The notes: generated by a model from the sequence alone, not told the origin. A stretch of 64,000 nt of DNA from Nostocales cyanobacterium Centralia_MAG_434 (GCA_021324415.1 JAJPJF010000419.1:1-64000); one strand, 5' to 3'; shown: positions 18,636-27,990, counted from the stretch's first letter. Numbers and translations are program-made.

Positions 18636-21569
18636 TTAAACCATTTGCCGAGCAATGAGCTGGGCAAAAAGACCCTGTTGCGTTGCTAGTTGATCAAAAC
18701 TACCTTGTTGCACAATTCTACCGTCTTGAAGAACATAGATACGATGAGCATTACGAATGGTGCTGAGTCGGTGGGCGATCGCAATTCGGGTGACCTGCAA
18801 CCGCTCTAAACTTTGGCTAACAATTTCCTGCGTTTTGTTATCTAAGGCACTAGTCGCTTCATCAAACAGCAGAATACGAGGTTTTAAAGCCAAAGCACGA
18901 GCAATCAAAAGCCTTTGTCTTTGTCCTCCAGAGAGATTACTTCCTCCCTCACTGACAATAGTATGCATACCCATTGGCATAGCTTCAACATCCTCTGCAA
19001 AGCCAGAGGCTCTAGCTGCTTCCCAAGCTTCATCCATAGTGATTAGTGCTCCACTGGCGATATTATCGAAAATGGAACCTGCCATCATTCGACTGTTTTG
19101 CATCACGACGCCCAATTGTCGTCGTACAGCATTGACATCTAACCCAGCTAGATCTTGCCCATCATAGTAAATCGTGCCAGATTCAGGGACATCAAATCCC
19201 AGTAATAAGCGAAACAAAGTTGATTTACCACTTCCAGAAGGTCCTACTAGAGCAATATACTCTCCTGGTTCAGTACGAATACTGACATCATCTAATGTGA
19301 TCGGTCCGTCATCTCGGTAGCGGAAGATGACATGGTCTACACGCAGTCTACCTGATAGCCTACCAGGATCAGTTTTGCTAGAATCTAATTCTGGTAAAGC
19401 TTTGAGTATTGGTTCGGCACGTTTCCACAAAGGCAAGACTTGCAAAACATCCACAACTGTGGTGCTCAAACTTGTTGTGCCACCGATAAAGCTACCAAAA
19501 GCGGCATTAAATGCTAAGAACACACCAGTAGATAAACCACTTTGACCTTGTTGTTGGGATTGCTCAAGCATGCTAACCGCTGCCAAGAAAAGGAGCGCAT
19601 TTGTGATGGGTGGTAGCACCTTGTTGATAAAGGTAACAATGTCTTCAATGTTTTGGGTACTCAGCATCAATCTTAGTTGCTGAGTGTACTGTTTACTCCA
19701 ATAAGCAAAGGCACGTGTCTCAGCTCCAGAAACTCGGATTTTAGTCACTCCATTAATCAGTTGCACCATGAGACCAAAAATCTCACCTTCTAACTCCAGC
19801 AACGGACGAACTTTCCGCACCGTTATCACACCATAAATAATAGTGATAGCAACATTCACAATAGCCACAACACAAGCCAACAGAGCGAGTATTGGACTGT
19901 AGTAAAACAGCAATCCTAGATTGAGCAACGAGAAAAAGCTGGAGAAAATACTTTTAAGAACAGTGCTACTGAGTTTATGGTGGATCTGAGAAATGGCGCT
20001 GACTCGGGATTTTAAGTCACCTATTGAGTACTGACGAAAAAAGGATGCCTTCAAGTTCAAAAGCCGATCCCATACTGCTGCTTGTGTAGAGGATTCAGCA
20101 AAGGTTTCTAGTCTAATGATGGCAAATGCTTCTGTAAGTTCAAACATGCTTTGCCCAAGAGTTGCCGCGAATAAACCCAAGGCGATTTGTACTAGTAACT
20201 CCCGGTTAGCATCAGGAATGGCATTGTCGATGAGAACAGCAGTGGCTTGCGGTGTGATCATTCCCAAGAGAGTGGTAATCACTCCAGCTACCATAATGAA
20301 GATGAGTTCCTTAACGTGTCCTTGCAGCGCAAACTGCAACAAATCAAATATTTTGAATTTTTTTTCGGGAAAAGGTCGATAAAATGTATAGCCAGTCGGA
20401 ACTAACTTGGCAGCAGTACGAGCATCTACGGGAGTTCTAGTCTGCGCTAAAGGATCAAAAATCTCGTAGCGATTGTCAGATACAGGTAATAGTGCGACAG
20501 GATGGTCGTCGTCACGAGTGTAAGTAAATATTGGACCTGAGTCTTTTTTCCACCACTTGTCAGTCAACGCAATCCGACGCATCCTAACTCGCGAAGCACG
20601 CGCGATCGCCTCTAATGGGTCTATCACTCGTCTCAGGTCTTCCGATTTAGCTGGGGGACGAATTGTAATTCCCAATACACGCCCAACAGCACCGACAGCA
20701 ATCAGTAGGGCTTGATCTGGGTCACCTGTTGGTGTCACCATTTGGGAATAAGCTGTTTTCCGTGGTGGTTCCAGCACAGATGACAGTTCTCCCAACGCCT
20801 CTTCCATCATCTGATAATTGAGACGTTCTCTTTCCTCAAATCTACGTACTTCTACTGACAACTCTGATTCTTCTAGCAGACCAATAGCATATAAGAAATA
20901 AGTAGTAAGATGACACAAACCGTCCAATACCACATCCCCATTGCGGAGATCGGTAATATTAGCAGTAGCAAACTCAACTGCATTATCTGCTTGCAACCAC
21001 ATATCTACATTCAGTGGTAACATTCTGGATGCTGGAGAGATCTCTAATTCTTCAATCCCCATCCATTTAGCGAATCCTTCCTGAATTTGCACCCAAGATA
21101 TAGTGTTATTTTGCGGCTGAAAGATCTCACCATGACTTAAAGAAAAATAGTTGAGACCCTCAGTATTAACTGGTATTGCAGGTGGGGTGATTTCAGAGAG
21201 TCCAAAGCCGAGTTGATTTATCCATCCCTCTACCCAGGCGATCGCATCATCATTGCCATTAGCAATCAATCTACTAAAATCTTCTGCGGAAATCTTGATG
21301 AGTTCTGTCTCCTCCATTGAAACCGCCAATATCTGGCGTTGCTCTTGGTCTCGTGGAGAACTGGAAAACACTGCTCCCCCATCACCTATAGTAAATAGAT
21401 AACGGCGGCTTCCCTCAGGAATACCATTCCTAACCTGGATAGAAAACAGCCCTAAAGAGCCAGATTTAATCACCCAAATAGTCTGGGTATCATTCAAAAG
21501 TATCGGCTCATTACCCTTTAGAAAATACCGCTCTCCCTGCGGAATGACAAGCCTGAGTTCCTCTAGCAT
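18636..21569 (-). CDS. NHLP-type bacteriocin export ABC permease/ATPase (second subunit)
   Basis: ABC exporter of about 977 residues, matching the NHLP bacteriocin export permease/ATPase subunit that pairs with a peptidase-bearing partner. The ~410-residue N-terminal region begins with a cNMP-binding-like fold (EPILLNDTQTIWVIKSGSLG) and includes a domain of unknown role. Six membrane segments follow (about 425-710). The ATPase domain has GPSGSGKST, NLSGGQRQRLLIARA and ILLFDEATSALD, all intact. There is no C39 domain, so it relies on the adjacent exporter for leader cleavage. I chose the ATG at 21569, preceded by GAAGGAAG; a TTG at 21587 is the longer alternative. It lies downstream of the C39 exporter on the same strand. 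Confidence 0.92.
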   Translation of the reverse strand: MLEELRLVIPQGERYFLKGNEPILLNDTQTIWVIKSGSLGLFSIQVRNGIPEGSRRYLFTIGDGGAVFSSSPRDQEQRQILAVSMEETELIKISAEDFSRLIANGNDDAIAWVEGWINQLGFGLSEITPPAIPVNTEGLNYFSLSHGEIFQPQNNTISWVQIQEGFAKWMGIEELEISPASRMLPLNVDMWLQADNAVEFATANITDLRNGDVVLDGLCHLTTYFLYAIGLLEESELSVEVRRFEERERLNYQMMEEALGELSSVLEPPRKTAYSQMVTPTGDPDQALLIAVGAVGRVLGITIRPPAKSEDLRRVIDPLEAIARASRVRMRRIALTDKWWKKDSGPIFTYTRDDDHPVALLPVSDNRYEIFDPLAQTRTPVDARTAAKLVPTGYTFYRPFPEKKFKIFDLLQFALQGHVKELIFIMVAGVITTLLGMITPQATAVLIDNAIPDANRELLVQIALGLFAATLGQSMFELTEAFAIIRLETFAESSTQAAVWDRLLNLKASFFRQYSIGDLKSRVSAISQIHHKLSSTVLKSIFSSFFSLLNLGLLFYYSPILALLACVVAIVNVAITIIYGVITVRKVRPLLELEGEIFGLMVQLINGVTKIRVSGAETRAFAYWSKQYTQQLRLMLSTQNIEDIVTFINKVLPPITNALLFLAAVSMLEQSQQQGQSGLSTGVFLAFNAAFGSFIGGTTSLSTTVVDVLQVLPLWKRAEPILKALPELDSSKTDPGRLSGRLRVDHVIFRYRDDGPITLDDVSIRTEPGEYIALVGPSGSGKSTLFRLLLGFDVPESGTIYYDGQDLAGLDVNAVRRQLGVVMQNSRMMAGSIFDNIASGALITMDEAWEAARASGFAEDVEAMPMGMHTIVSEGGSNLSGGQRQRLLIARALALKPRILLFDEATSALDNKTQEIVSQSLERLQVTRIAIAHRLSTIRNAHRIYVLQDGRIVQQGSFDQLATQQGLFAQLIARQMV

Positions 21570-21611
21570 CACTTCCTTCGCTCCCAATAAAACTTAATTA
21601 ATCCCTGATAA

Positions 21612-21670
21612 TTAATAACTAATAACTAATAACTAATAACTAATAACTGATAACTGATAACTGATAACTG
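21612..21670. repeat. heptamer tandem repeat between the two exporter genes
   Basis: Nine or so head-to-tail copies of a 7-base unit, first TAATAAC and then TGATAAC. They fill the gap between the two ABC exporter genes and run to the stop of the C39 exporter. This is a typical cyanobacterial heptamer STRR. It lies inside the presumed operon and would be transcribed. Confidence 0.8.
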
Positions 21671-23890
21671 TTAAAGAGCCCCTCCCTCACTCCGGATTAA
21701 TTGCAAGTATGGACCGTCAACTTGCTTCAATTCATCATGACTGCCTCGTTGAACAACCTTACCCCGATGCATGACAATAATTTCATCACAATCTCGAATA
21801 GTGCTAAGTCGGTGGGCTACGATAATGCAAGTACAGCCCCGTTTGCGGAGATTTCGGTCAATAATTTTTTCCGTCTCAGTATCAAGGGCACTAGTGGCTT
21901 CGTCCATCACCAAAATAGCAGGATTGTTGACCAACGCTCGGGCAATTTCCAGTCGTTGTCTTTGTCCTCCACTTAAATTGCTGGCACCTTCTAAAAGCTG
22001 GGCACCATAGCCTCCAGGCATTGAGATCACAACATCATGGATTGCCGCATCTTTACATGCACGGACCAAGTGACTTTCGGGTATTGTTGTATCCCATAGT
22101 GTCAAATTATCTCTAACGCTACCAGCAAACAAAAAGATGTCTTGTTCTACAAGAGCAATAGAGTTTACTAGCACTTGGCGAGGAACTAGCGTTCTGGGTT
22201 GACCATCAAAAAGAATCTCTCCCTGCCAAGGTGCATACAATCCACTAATTAATTTGGCGATCGTAGACTTACCAGAACCACTCCCACCTACTAAAGCAAC
22301 TCGCTGTCCAGGTTTGAGAGAGAAATTGAAATTTTCAATCAAAGGAGGAGCAACTCGGCTGTAACCAAAGGTTATATTGCGTAACTCTACATACCCTTGC
22401 AATTTAGGCGCTATGGCATAAGACATTGGAGATTTACCATCGTCTTTTGCCTCTTGCTCTTTGCTATTCTCTGCCTGTTGTAATTGCGAATCGACAGGGT
22501 TGCTCAAAACATCATCTAAGCGGTTAACACTACCCTCAACTTCTTGAAGGTTACTTCCAAGGCTGATGAGATTATTGACAGGTTCTAGAAACTGCTGCAT
22601 TAAAGCCTGAAATGCTATTAGCATTCCAATGGTCAGATGTCCATCAATCACTCGAAGACCACCCAGCGTCAAAAGTAACATGGATGCAATTCTGGAGAGA
22701 AACGAAGGTAAAACCCCCAGAGTTTGGTTTGTTACATCCATTTCCTGTTGAGTATTAACCGATTTGGCATAGTAACCGGCCCATTTCGAAAAGAAATCTG
22801 ACTCTAAGCCTGAAGCTTTGAGTGTTTCCATACTCTGAAGACCAGAAATAGAGACACCAGCAACTTTTCCCTGATCCTGTTGCAATTTTATATTGGCGTC
22901 TACACGTTGCCTTGCTACCCACTGCAATGCCACGAGATTCACAATAACAAAAGCTATACCAATGGAAGTCAGTACAACATCATATTGCAACATGACCACT
23001 GCATAAAAAATCACTGTCACTGCTGCAATAGCAGTCGTTGCTAATCTGCCTGAAAGTAGGTTGGCTAAGCCATCGTTAAGAGTAACTCGGCTACTGATTT
23101 CTCCAGCAAACCGTTGATCGTAAAAACTCACTGGTAAGCGCAGAATGTGCCATAGAAACTGACTAGACATTCCCACAGACAGTTTGATTCTCATTCGGCG
23201 TAGAAACTGCAGCTGTAGTAGGGTTAAAATTCCCATCACGCCTGCTGTGATCAACATCCCTGCAATCAACGGGTGCAGCCATTCGACTCTGTGCTGAATC
23301 AAAATACTATCGACAAACACCTGGGAAAATGTTGGCATTGCCAATCCAGGGATCACAAGCAGCAAGCCTGCGATTATACAATAGATAAGCGCGCCGAGTG
23401 AATAACGGAGCCTTTCCCACAAAGCTAGAAGAAGGTTTGATTTCTGTCCCCCTTTTTTAAAATCTGGACCAGGCTGTAAAACCAAAACTACGCCAGTGAA
23501 GGAATTGCTAAACTCTTCAACAGAGACATGACGTGGTCCGCTGGCTGGATCATTGAGATAAACTCGATCCTTACCGAATCCTTCTACCACCAGAAAATGA
23601 TTGAAGTTCCAAAACACAATGTAGGGGCATTGCATCTCTTTTAATCCTTCCAATTCTGTCTTAAAGCCTTTGGCATTTAGCCCATAGCCTTTGGCAGCAT
23701 TGAGGATATTGGTGGCTTTACTTCCATCCCGCGAAATTCCACAATCTTGACGAAGCTTTGCCAGTGGTACAATTCGACCGTAGTAACCAAGAATAATTCC
23801 TAAAGAAGCAGCGCCACATTCTACCGCCTCCATTTGTAGTAATGTGGGAGTACGACGTCGAGCAGTTTTCCGTCTAGTTAGTCCTAACAT
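21671..23890 (-). CDS. NHLP-family C39 peptidase/permease/ATPase exporter
   Basis: Peptidase-containing ABC exporter of 739 residues. The N-terminal C39 domain has its catalytic residues: Cys25 in VECGAAS, His98 in FNHFLVVEG and Asp114 in YLNDPASG. Such domains cut leader peptides after a double glycine while exporting the product. Six membrane segments follow (about 160-440). The ATPase domain has GGSGSGKST, NLSGGQRQRLEIARA and ILVMDEATSALD. The three precursors encoded upstream all have leaders ending in GG, which fits this protease. The ATG is at 23890. A heptamer repeat separates it from the second exporter gene. It is the core of the peptide-export locus. Confidence 0.94.
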   Translation of the reverse strand: MLGLTRRKTARRRTPTLLQMEAVECGAASLGIILGYYGRIVPLAKLRQDCGISRDGSKATNILNAAKGYGLNAKGFKTELEGLKEMQCPYIVFWNFNHFLVVEGFGKDRVYLNDPASGPRHVSVEEFSNSFTGVVLVLQPGPDFKKGGQKSNLLLALWERLRYSLGALIYCIIAGLLLVIPGLAMPTFSQVFVDSILIQHRVEWLHPLIAGMLITAGVMGILTLLQLQFLRRMRIKLSVGMSSQFLWHILRLPVSFYDQRFAGEISSRVTLNDGLANLLSGRLATTAIAAVTVIFYAVVMLQYDVVLTSIGIAFVIVNLVALQWVARQRVDANIKLQQDQGKVAGVSISGLQSMETLKASGLESDFFSKWAGYYAKSVNTQQEMDVTNQTLGVLPSFLSRIASMLLLTLGGLRVIDGHLTIGMLIAFQALMQQFLEPVNNLISLGSNLQEVEGSVNRLDDVLSNPVDSQLQQAENSKEQEAKDDGKSPMSYAIAPKLQGYVELRNITFGYSRVAPPLIENFNFSLKPGQRVALVGGSGSGKSTIAKLISGLYAPWQGEILFDGQPRTLVPRQVLVNSIALVEQDIFLFAGSVRDNLTLWDTTIPESHLVRACKDAAIHDVVISMPGGYGAQLLEGASNLSGGQRQRLEIARALVNNPAILVMDEATSALDTETEKIIDRNLRKRGCTCIIVAHRLSTIRDCDEIIVMHRGKVVQRGSHDELKQVDGPYLQLIRSEGGAL

Positions 23891-23959
23891 TGTGAGTTGT
23901 TAACTGGGGGAAATGAGCATAAACAATTCTTAAGGTGGGGCATAGGAGCAGAGGAGATA

Positions 23960-24041
23960 AGGAGGACAGGGAGACAAGGGGGACAAGGGGGACAAGGAGG
24001 ACAAGGAGGACAAGGGGGACAAGGGAGACAAGGGGGACAAA
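23960..24041. repeat. 9-bp tandem repeat (GGGGGACAA unit)
   Basis: About nine consecutive copies of a 9-base unit varying between GGGGGACAA, GGAGGACAA and GGGAGACAA. They lie in the gap between the HlyD-like gene and the C39 exporter gene. Stretches of TAACTCC-type repeats follow at 24068-24098. An ORF reading through the repeat encodes only Gly-Gln repeats and is not a gene. The same unit occurs at four other places in the window. Confidence 0.85.
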
Positions 24042-24096
24042 GCTGCTTTCTGTGCTTAGATGAGAGTCCTAACTCCCAACTCCTAACTCCTAACTC

Positions 24097-25536
24097 TCAA
24101 TCAGCCCCAGTCCAAGATTTCAGGATAGGCAACACAAAGGTAATTGGGGCCTCTTCCTTAACAGTGATGCGTACAGAGGTAGTGGTTCCGGGAGACATTT
24201 TCGTATCTGGACCTTTGGAAGAAGACCACTTGTAGCCACTGAAGGTTGCGGGATCTGGTTTAAGTTCTGCCAAAACTTGGATTTGCGGTTCTGTAGATAC
24301 TAGACTTCCCACAATGTCTGAATTGCCAACTACTTTTGCCGCACTCTCTTTAGTAACAGGAAAAGGTGAAACACTGGTGACATTAGCCAAAATACCACCA
24401 AAGCGTTCCCGCTCTACAGTAGAGGGGGTAATTTGTACTTTCATGCCCTTTTGAATCTTTTTGCCTTGACTAACTGGCAAAAATGCGACTTCAACCAATT
24501 TGGCAGATGGGGATTGTGCATCTATGGTCCCGATACGGGTTCCTTGTCCTAAAATTTGTCCGGGAGTGGCAGTAATTTCTAAAATGCGTCCAGTGTAGTC
24601 ACTCTTGATCACAGAGGTTTGCTTTAGTTGATATTCTAGTTGGGCAATACTCCGCTTCAAATCTGCAATTTGATTTTGCCGGGTCACTGAAGCTTGGAAA
24701 TTTTGCTCTGATAGAGTTTTTTCCTTGCTGTCTAATTGTTTGAGCTGGGTTTTTATATCGTCAATTTGGCTGAGGTTCTCTCTGTAGGACTTTTCTGCCT
24801 GAACTTGGCTGATATCTAATTGCTTGATTTGTTGCTTAATATCAGCAATTTTTTGGATACTGTCAGCGTAGGTTTGTTCTGCTTCCAACACTGTATCGTC
24901 CGAAATCGCCCCTTGCGCCTTTAGTGCTCTGCGACGCTCCAGCCTATCTTTTAGCGTAGGAGCTAAAGCCATAGCTTCTTGTAAGCGTTGCTCTAAATTT
25001 TGTCTTTGCTGAGCAAGAGCGCCAATGTCTTTATTTCTGATAATTGGGGTGAGAGACTGAGTCTGTAGCAAGCGTTGCTCTAGGGCTACACGCTGTTGGG
25101 CGATCGCATTTAGATCCAATTGACTGCGTTGACCTTGAAGCGACGTTGCATTCTGATTCTGCGACTCTAGTTCCGATAGTTTACTACGCTGCTGCTGTAG
25201 TTGCTTTTGAAGCTCGCTTTGGTCAATCGTGCCCAACACCTGTCCTTTCTTAACAAAATCTCCAACATGTACATTTAATGCCTGTAACTTTCCTGCAGTT
25301 GGGAATTCAAAGCCAACAACTTTGCTAGGATAGACTAGAACACCCCTACCTTCAACTGTAATGGGGATACGACCAACAATACTCCAAGTCACTCCAGCTG
25401 CAACCAGTGTACCCAAAGCAGCTAGAGGCAGCCATTTCATGGGGCTGACGACTTGCATAATTTGATCTAGGCGTTCAGGAGAGGAAGAACGCTCTAAAGC
25501 TTGTTTGCGAAATAGGTTTTTGGGCTGATTAACCAT
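24097..25536 (-). CDS. NHLP bacteriocin system HlyD-like secretion protein
   Basis: Membrane-fusion (periplasmic adaptor) protein of 479 residues. A single membrane anchor lies at about 34-54 (PLAALGTLVAAGVTWSIVG). A biotinyl-lipoyl-like half-motif (GRGVLVYPSKVVGFEFPTAG) follows, then long alpha-helical hairpins (about 105-320) rich in Gln, Leu and Arg. The second lipoyl half and beta-barrel come next (DYTGRILEITATPGQILGQG). This layout and the neighbours match the NHLP secretion protein that bridges the ABC exporters to the cell envelope. The ATG is at 25536, 86 bp after the cNMP-fold gene. It is part of the presumed minus-strand operon. Confidence 0.9.
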   Translation of the reverse strand: MVNQPKNLFRKQALERSSSPERLDQIMQVVSPMKWLPLAALGTLVAAGVTWSIVGRIPITVEGRGVLVYPSKVVGFEFPTAGKLQALNVHVGDFVKKGQVLGTIDQSELQKQLQQQRSKLSELESQNQNATSLQGQRSQLDLNAIAQQRVALEQRLLQTQSLTPIIRNKDIGALAQQRQNLEQRLQEAMALAPTLKDRLERRRALKAQGAISDDTVLEAEQTYADSIQKIADIKQQIKQLDISQVQAEKSYRENLSQIDDIKTQLKQLDSKEKTLSEQNFQASVTRQNQIADLKRSIAQLEYQLKQTSVIKSDYTGRILEITATPGQILGQGTRIGTIDAQSPSAKLVEVAFLPVSQGKKIQKGMKVQITPSTVERERFGGILANVTSVSPFPVTKESAAKVVGNSDIVGSLVSTEPQIQVLAELKPDPATFSGYKWSSSKGPDTKMSPGTTTSVRITVKEEAPITFVLPILKSWTGAD

Positions 25537-25622
25537 AGCAATACCATCTTAAAACTTCAAAAATTTGAATAAACTATCTAGTTACGAGTTAGTATGAATT
25601 TTTAATAGCTAACCACAGTTTG

Positions 25623-26723
25623 TTAACTGCGGCGAACTCTTTTGAGCATCCAATCAAATCTGGCTCCAGCTAGTGCTACTTGAGCCAAAAAATCAGCACT
25701 TAGTTCATTTTCATACTGAAGGCTGTCATCTAGCGACTTATCTTTGCTATAACTGAGTCTGCCGTAACCAAGCTGACTCACTATTGCTTTTTGTTTGTCT
25801 GCTAATAGAACTGAAAGCACCCGGTAAAAACGCGCAGCAAAACCCAAATCTTGTAGTAGTTTTGCAGCTAGTCTTGCTCGAGGAATCGACAACACTAGAG
25901 AGTCTTCTACGGCTTTAACACTTGCAGAAGGTGGTGGAGCCTCAACAAAGGGAGTTTCTCCAACCATGTCTCCACGAGATAATCTAGCTAACTCACGTTC
26001 TGTCGTAGCTTCACTGCCTTCCAAGTTAGAAAATGCTCGAGTCAAGGGATTGAGCTCATCCTCACAGATAGAAAGCGACAATTTTCCTTCTAGTAAGATA
26101 TGTAATGCCTCTACAGGTCTTCCCCCAGCAATTAAGACAGTATTTGCAGCAATTTTATTGACACTCCCTGCAACAATTAACCAATCAATGTCACTGTCTC
26201 GTAATTCTGCAAAGACAAATAGAATTTCTCTAAGCTGAGGCTGGCTAAGAACTAACGTACTCTGACCAAGTTGCCTAATAATCTTGTCTAATCTATCTGC
26301 CAATAAAATTGCAGTAGCTCGATAAAGATGAGCAGCAAAGCTAATATCCTGTTGCATTTTGGTCGCTAACTCACGTCTTGGAATTGACAAGACCTGCGAC
26401 TTTTGGATTGCTTTAACAGTAATAGAAGGCATGTATGCCTCTACAAAGGGAATTTCTCCTACAATCTCACCACTTGATAACTTAGCAATCTCACGCCCTG
26501 ACATTTCACCACCTTCTAGAGCAGCAAAAGCACGACCTAATGGATTGTTATCAGCCTGAGAGATAGAAACTGTAAGTGCTCCATCCAACAAAATATATAG
26601 TGAATCTACCGCCTGATTTGGACGGATGAGAACTGTTCCTGGAGCAAGTTCTTCCCTACTACCAGTAGCAAGCATCCAGTCAATATCGCTGTTATTCAGT
26701 TCCCTTAGTAGAACTTCTGTCAT
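25623..26723 (-). CDS. tandem cNMP-binding-fold protein of the peptide-export locus
   Basis: Soluble protein of 366 residues with two cyclic-nucleotide-binding-like domains (about 1-160 and 165-330), each starting with DIDW and containing an NTVLI- or GTVLI-type strand. The phosphate-binding cassettes read GEIVGEIPFVEAYMPSITVKA-like and GDMVGETPFVEAPPPSASVKA-like. At the position where true cNMP binders have Arg before (A/S)xTV, both have Pro, so nucleotide binding is doubtful. No DNA-binding domain is present, so it is not a CRP-type regulator. It lies first in the exporter block. Similar proteins accompany NHLP-type exporters in cyanobacteria, where a role in assembly or gating of transport is plausible. 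Part of a third, decayed copy lies at 27445-27580. Confidence 0.82.
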   Translation of the reverse strand: MTEVLLRELNNSDIDWMLATGSREELAPGTVLIRPNQAVDSLYILLDGALTVSISQADNNPLGRAFAALEGGEMSGREIAKLSSGEIVGEIPFVEAYMPSITVKAIQKSQVLSIPRRELATKMQQDISFAAHLYRATAILLADRLDKIIRQLGQSTLVLSQPQLREILFVFAELRDSDIDWLIVAGSVNKIAANTVLIAGGRPVEALHILLEGKLSLSICEDELNPLTRAFSNLEGSEATTERELARLSRGDMVGETPFVEAPPPSASVKAVEDSLVLSIPRARLAAKLLQDLGFAARFYRVLSVLLADKQKAIVSQLGYGRLSYSKDKSLDDSLQYENELSADFLAQVALAGARFDWMLKRVRRS

Positions 26724-26948
26724 AATTTAACTCTATTGATGTTTTCAAGAGCAGGAGAGTGTTTCGCATTGCGGCAATTACCCCAAAATTGAGGAATTGA
26801 GAGTTTAGCTGTTTTTCACTACCCTCATTTATTAAACAATGGTGACTAAGTTGTTAACTCATGCAGGTAGTCAAAAAATAGACTTTGACGTATTGTAAAC
26901 TTAATAAAGTAGATAAAGCTGATAAGTATTATTTTGCTTTATAAGAAC

Positions 26949-27218
26949 TTAGAGACCTCGAAATAAACGTTTAAGAAACTTAATATTACTAACATTCAAA
27001 CCAACAGCTTGAAAAGTATAGCTAACTATGTTTCTAGACGCGAAAACAGAATTCACTGAACTACCATGCTGATCAGTAGTAGTTGTCTGAGATGAAAACA
27101 CATCTGTTTCCTTAAAAAAAGAAAATGACAAAGAGATATCTCTACCACCAGCTATAGCATCTAATTCCTCTTCAGATAATTCAATAGGTTTACTAGGTTG
27201 CTCCATTTCATCTGACAT
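26949..27218 (-). CDS. double-glycine precursor peptide 1 (CTB-like bacteriocin)
   Basis: Peptide of 89 residues. The leader ends with ELSEEELDAIAGG at residue 26, a classic double-glycine cleavage site for C39 peptidases. The core of ~63 residues (from RDISLSF) is rich in Ser, Thr, Val and Phe, has no Cys, and ends in the basic stretch LKRLFRGL. An excellent ribosome binding site (GAGGAGG) precedes the ATG at 27218. It resembles the small secreted peptides annotated as CTB-family bacteriocins in cyanobacteria. It is the most diverged of the three and lies directly upstream of the exporter block. Export by the C39 exporter is a strong inference; biological activity is unknown. Confidence 0.82.
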   Translation of the reverse strand: MSDEMEQPSKPIELSEEELDAIAGGRDISLSFSFFKETDVFSSQTTTTDQHGSSVNSVFASRNIVSYTFQAVGLNVSNIKFLKRLFRGL

Positions 27219-27290
27219 AATTTCCTCCTCAATGATTGCCTAATTTGTTTAGGAATTTATTTGCGTGACAGTTGTTTTATTTCATTTGGA

Positions 27291-27425
27291 ACTGTGTTTA
27301 TAGTATAGATTTAATAGAACATAAACATCTGAAAAACGTCTTGAAGGTTAATTCAGCGAAATAGATAAACTGACTTTAACTTTCGTTGAGTCTCTAAGCA
27401 AATATTACTATAACTTAAGTCATAG
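27291..27425 (-). promoter_or_regulatory. conserved promoter module, copy 1
   Basis: First of three ~135-bp copies upstream of the precursor genes, reading toward precursor 1. On the minus strand it has a perfect TATACT -10 box at 27302-27307 and no good -35 box. A conserved GACGTTTTTCAGATGT block lies at 27325-27340 where an activator would overlap -35. An outer dyad has arms CAGCGAAA at 27354-27361 and TTTCGTTG at 27381-27388, with a 19-bp spacer. The dyad starts exactly 52 bp from the -10 box. Confidence 0.7.
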
Positions 27426-27444
27426 GTGGTAGATGAAAGTTCCA

Positions 27445-27580
27445 TTGTCGCATGGATAGAGTTTCAACAGGTCTTCCTCGAAGGATGAGAACTGTGTTGG
27501 TAGAAATTTTGTTGATATGCTAGAGGCGAATCAACCAATCAGCGTCAATCCTCAGGCAATTCTGCTAATGTCTTACCATG
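27445..27580 (-). pseudogene. remnant of a cNMP-binding-fold gene
   Basis: Minus-strand translation gives IDADWLIRL, an in-frame stop, then HINKISTNTVLILRGRPVET. This aligns with DIDWLIVAGSVNKIAANTVLIAGGRPVEA of the intact protein at 25623-26723. Upstream, LAELPED matches the FAELRDSD segment but in another frame, so a frameshift is also present. Only about 45 codons are recognisable; the rest has been lost and it is bounded by promoter module copy 1. It looks like a degraded partial duplicate of the neighbouring gene. The remaining bases of the 27426-28141 gap hold two hairpins, listed separately, and no other gene. Confidence 0.75.
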
Positions 27581-27633
27581 CAGTAATCCAGCGCACTCAT
27601 ACCCTAACAGTTCAAGTTCACTAGATAAAAAAT

Positions 27634-27664
27634 TTGCCTTGGGTAGCAAAGCTACCTACGGCAA
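27634..27664 (-). terminator. rho-independent terminator-like hairpin
   Basis: Nested stem with outer arms TTGCC/GGCAA and a perfect inner stem GGTAGC-AAA-GCTACC. On the minus strand it is followed by a run of six T. This is a good intrinsic terminator for transcripts coming from precursor 2, whose stop is about 480 bases upstream. Confidence 0.6.
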
Positions 27665-27990
27665 GCATTCAGTTAACATTGATATAACTTAATTTATCTG
27701 AGTAAACTCAGGAACATAATCGATATTTTTGATATTGTCAATAATTATAAAGCTAGGTTCGAATATACATTTATTAACTCATAGAGCAGTGAAATGCTAG
27801 TTGCTTAACTGCCAACGGTTCAAGGTTCTGTTTAAATGCTACTTCATTCATTTATGGAAACTTGTTGACTGAGAAAGATGCAGCAGATATACAGTAGAAA
27901 ACGGATATGTTTAAAGATATGTAAAGTAAGTAGAATAGACAATAAAAACACAACTTCGTAACGAACTCTAACCTTCTTGCATTTTATCCG

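Noticed and set aside
23960-24041. Possible CRISPR array
   Set aside because: The units are 9 bp and contiguous with no spacers. No cas gene is present in the window.
23897-24235. Plus-strand ORF with Gly-Gln repeats
   Set aside because: It is a translation of the 9-bp tandem repeat and overlaps the end of the HlyD-like gene on the other strand.
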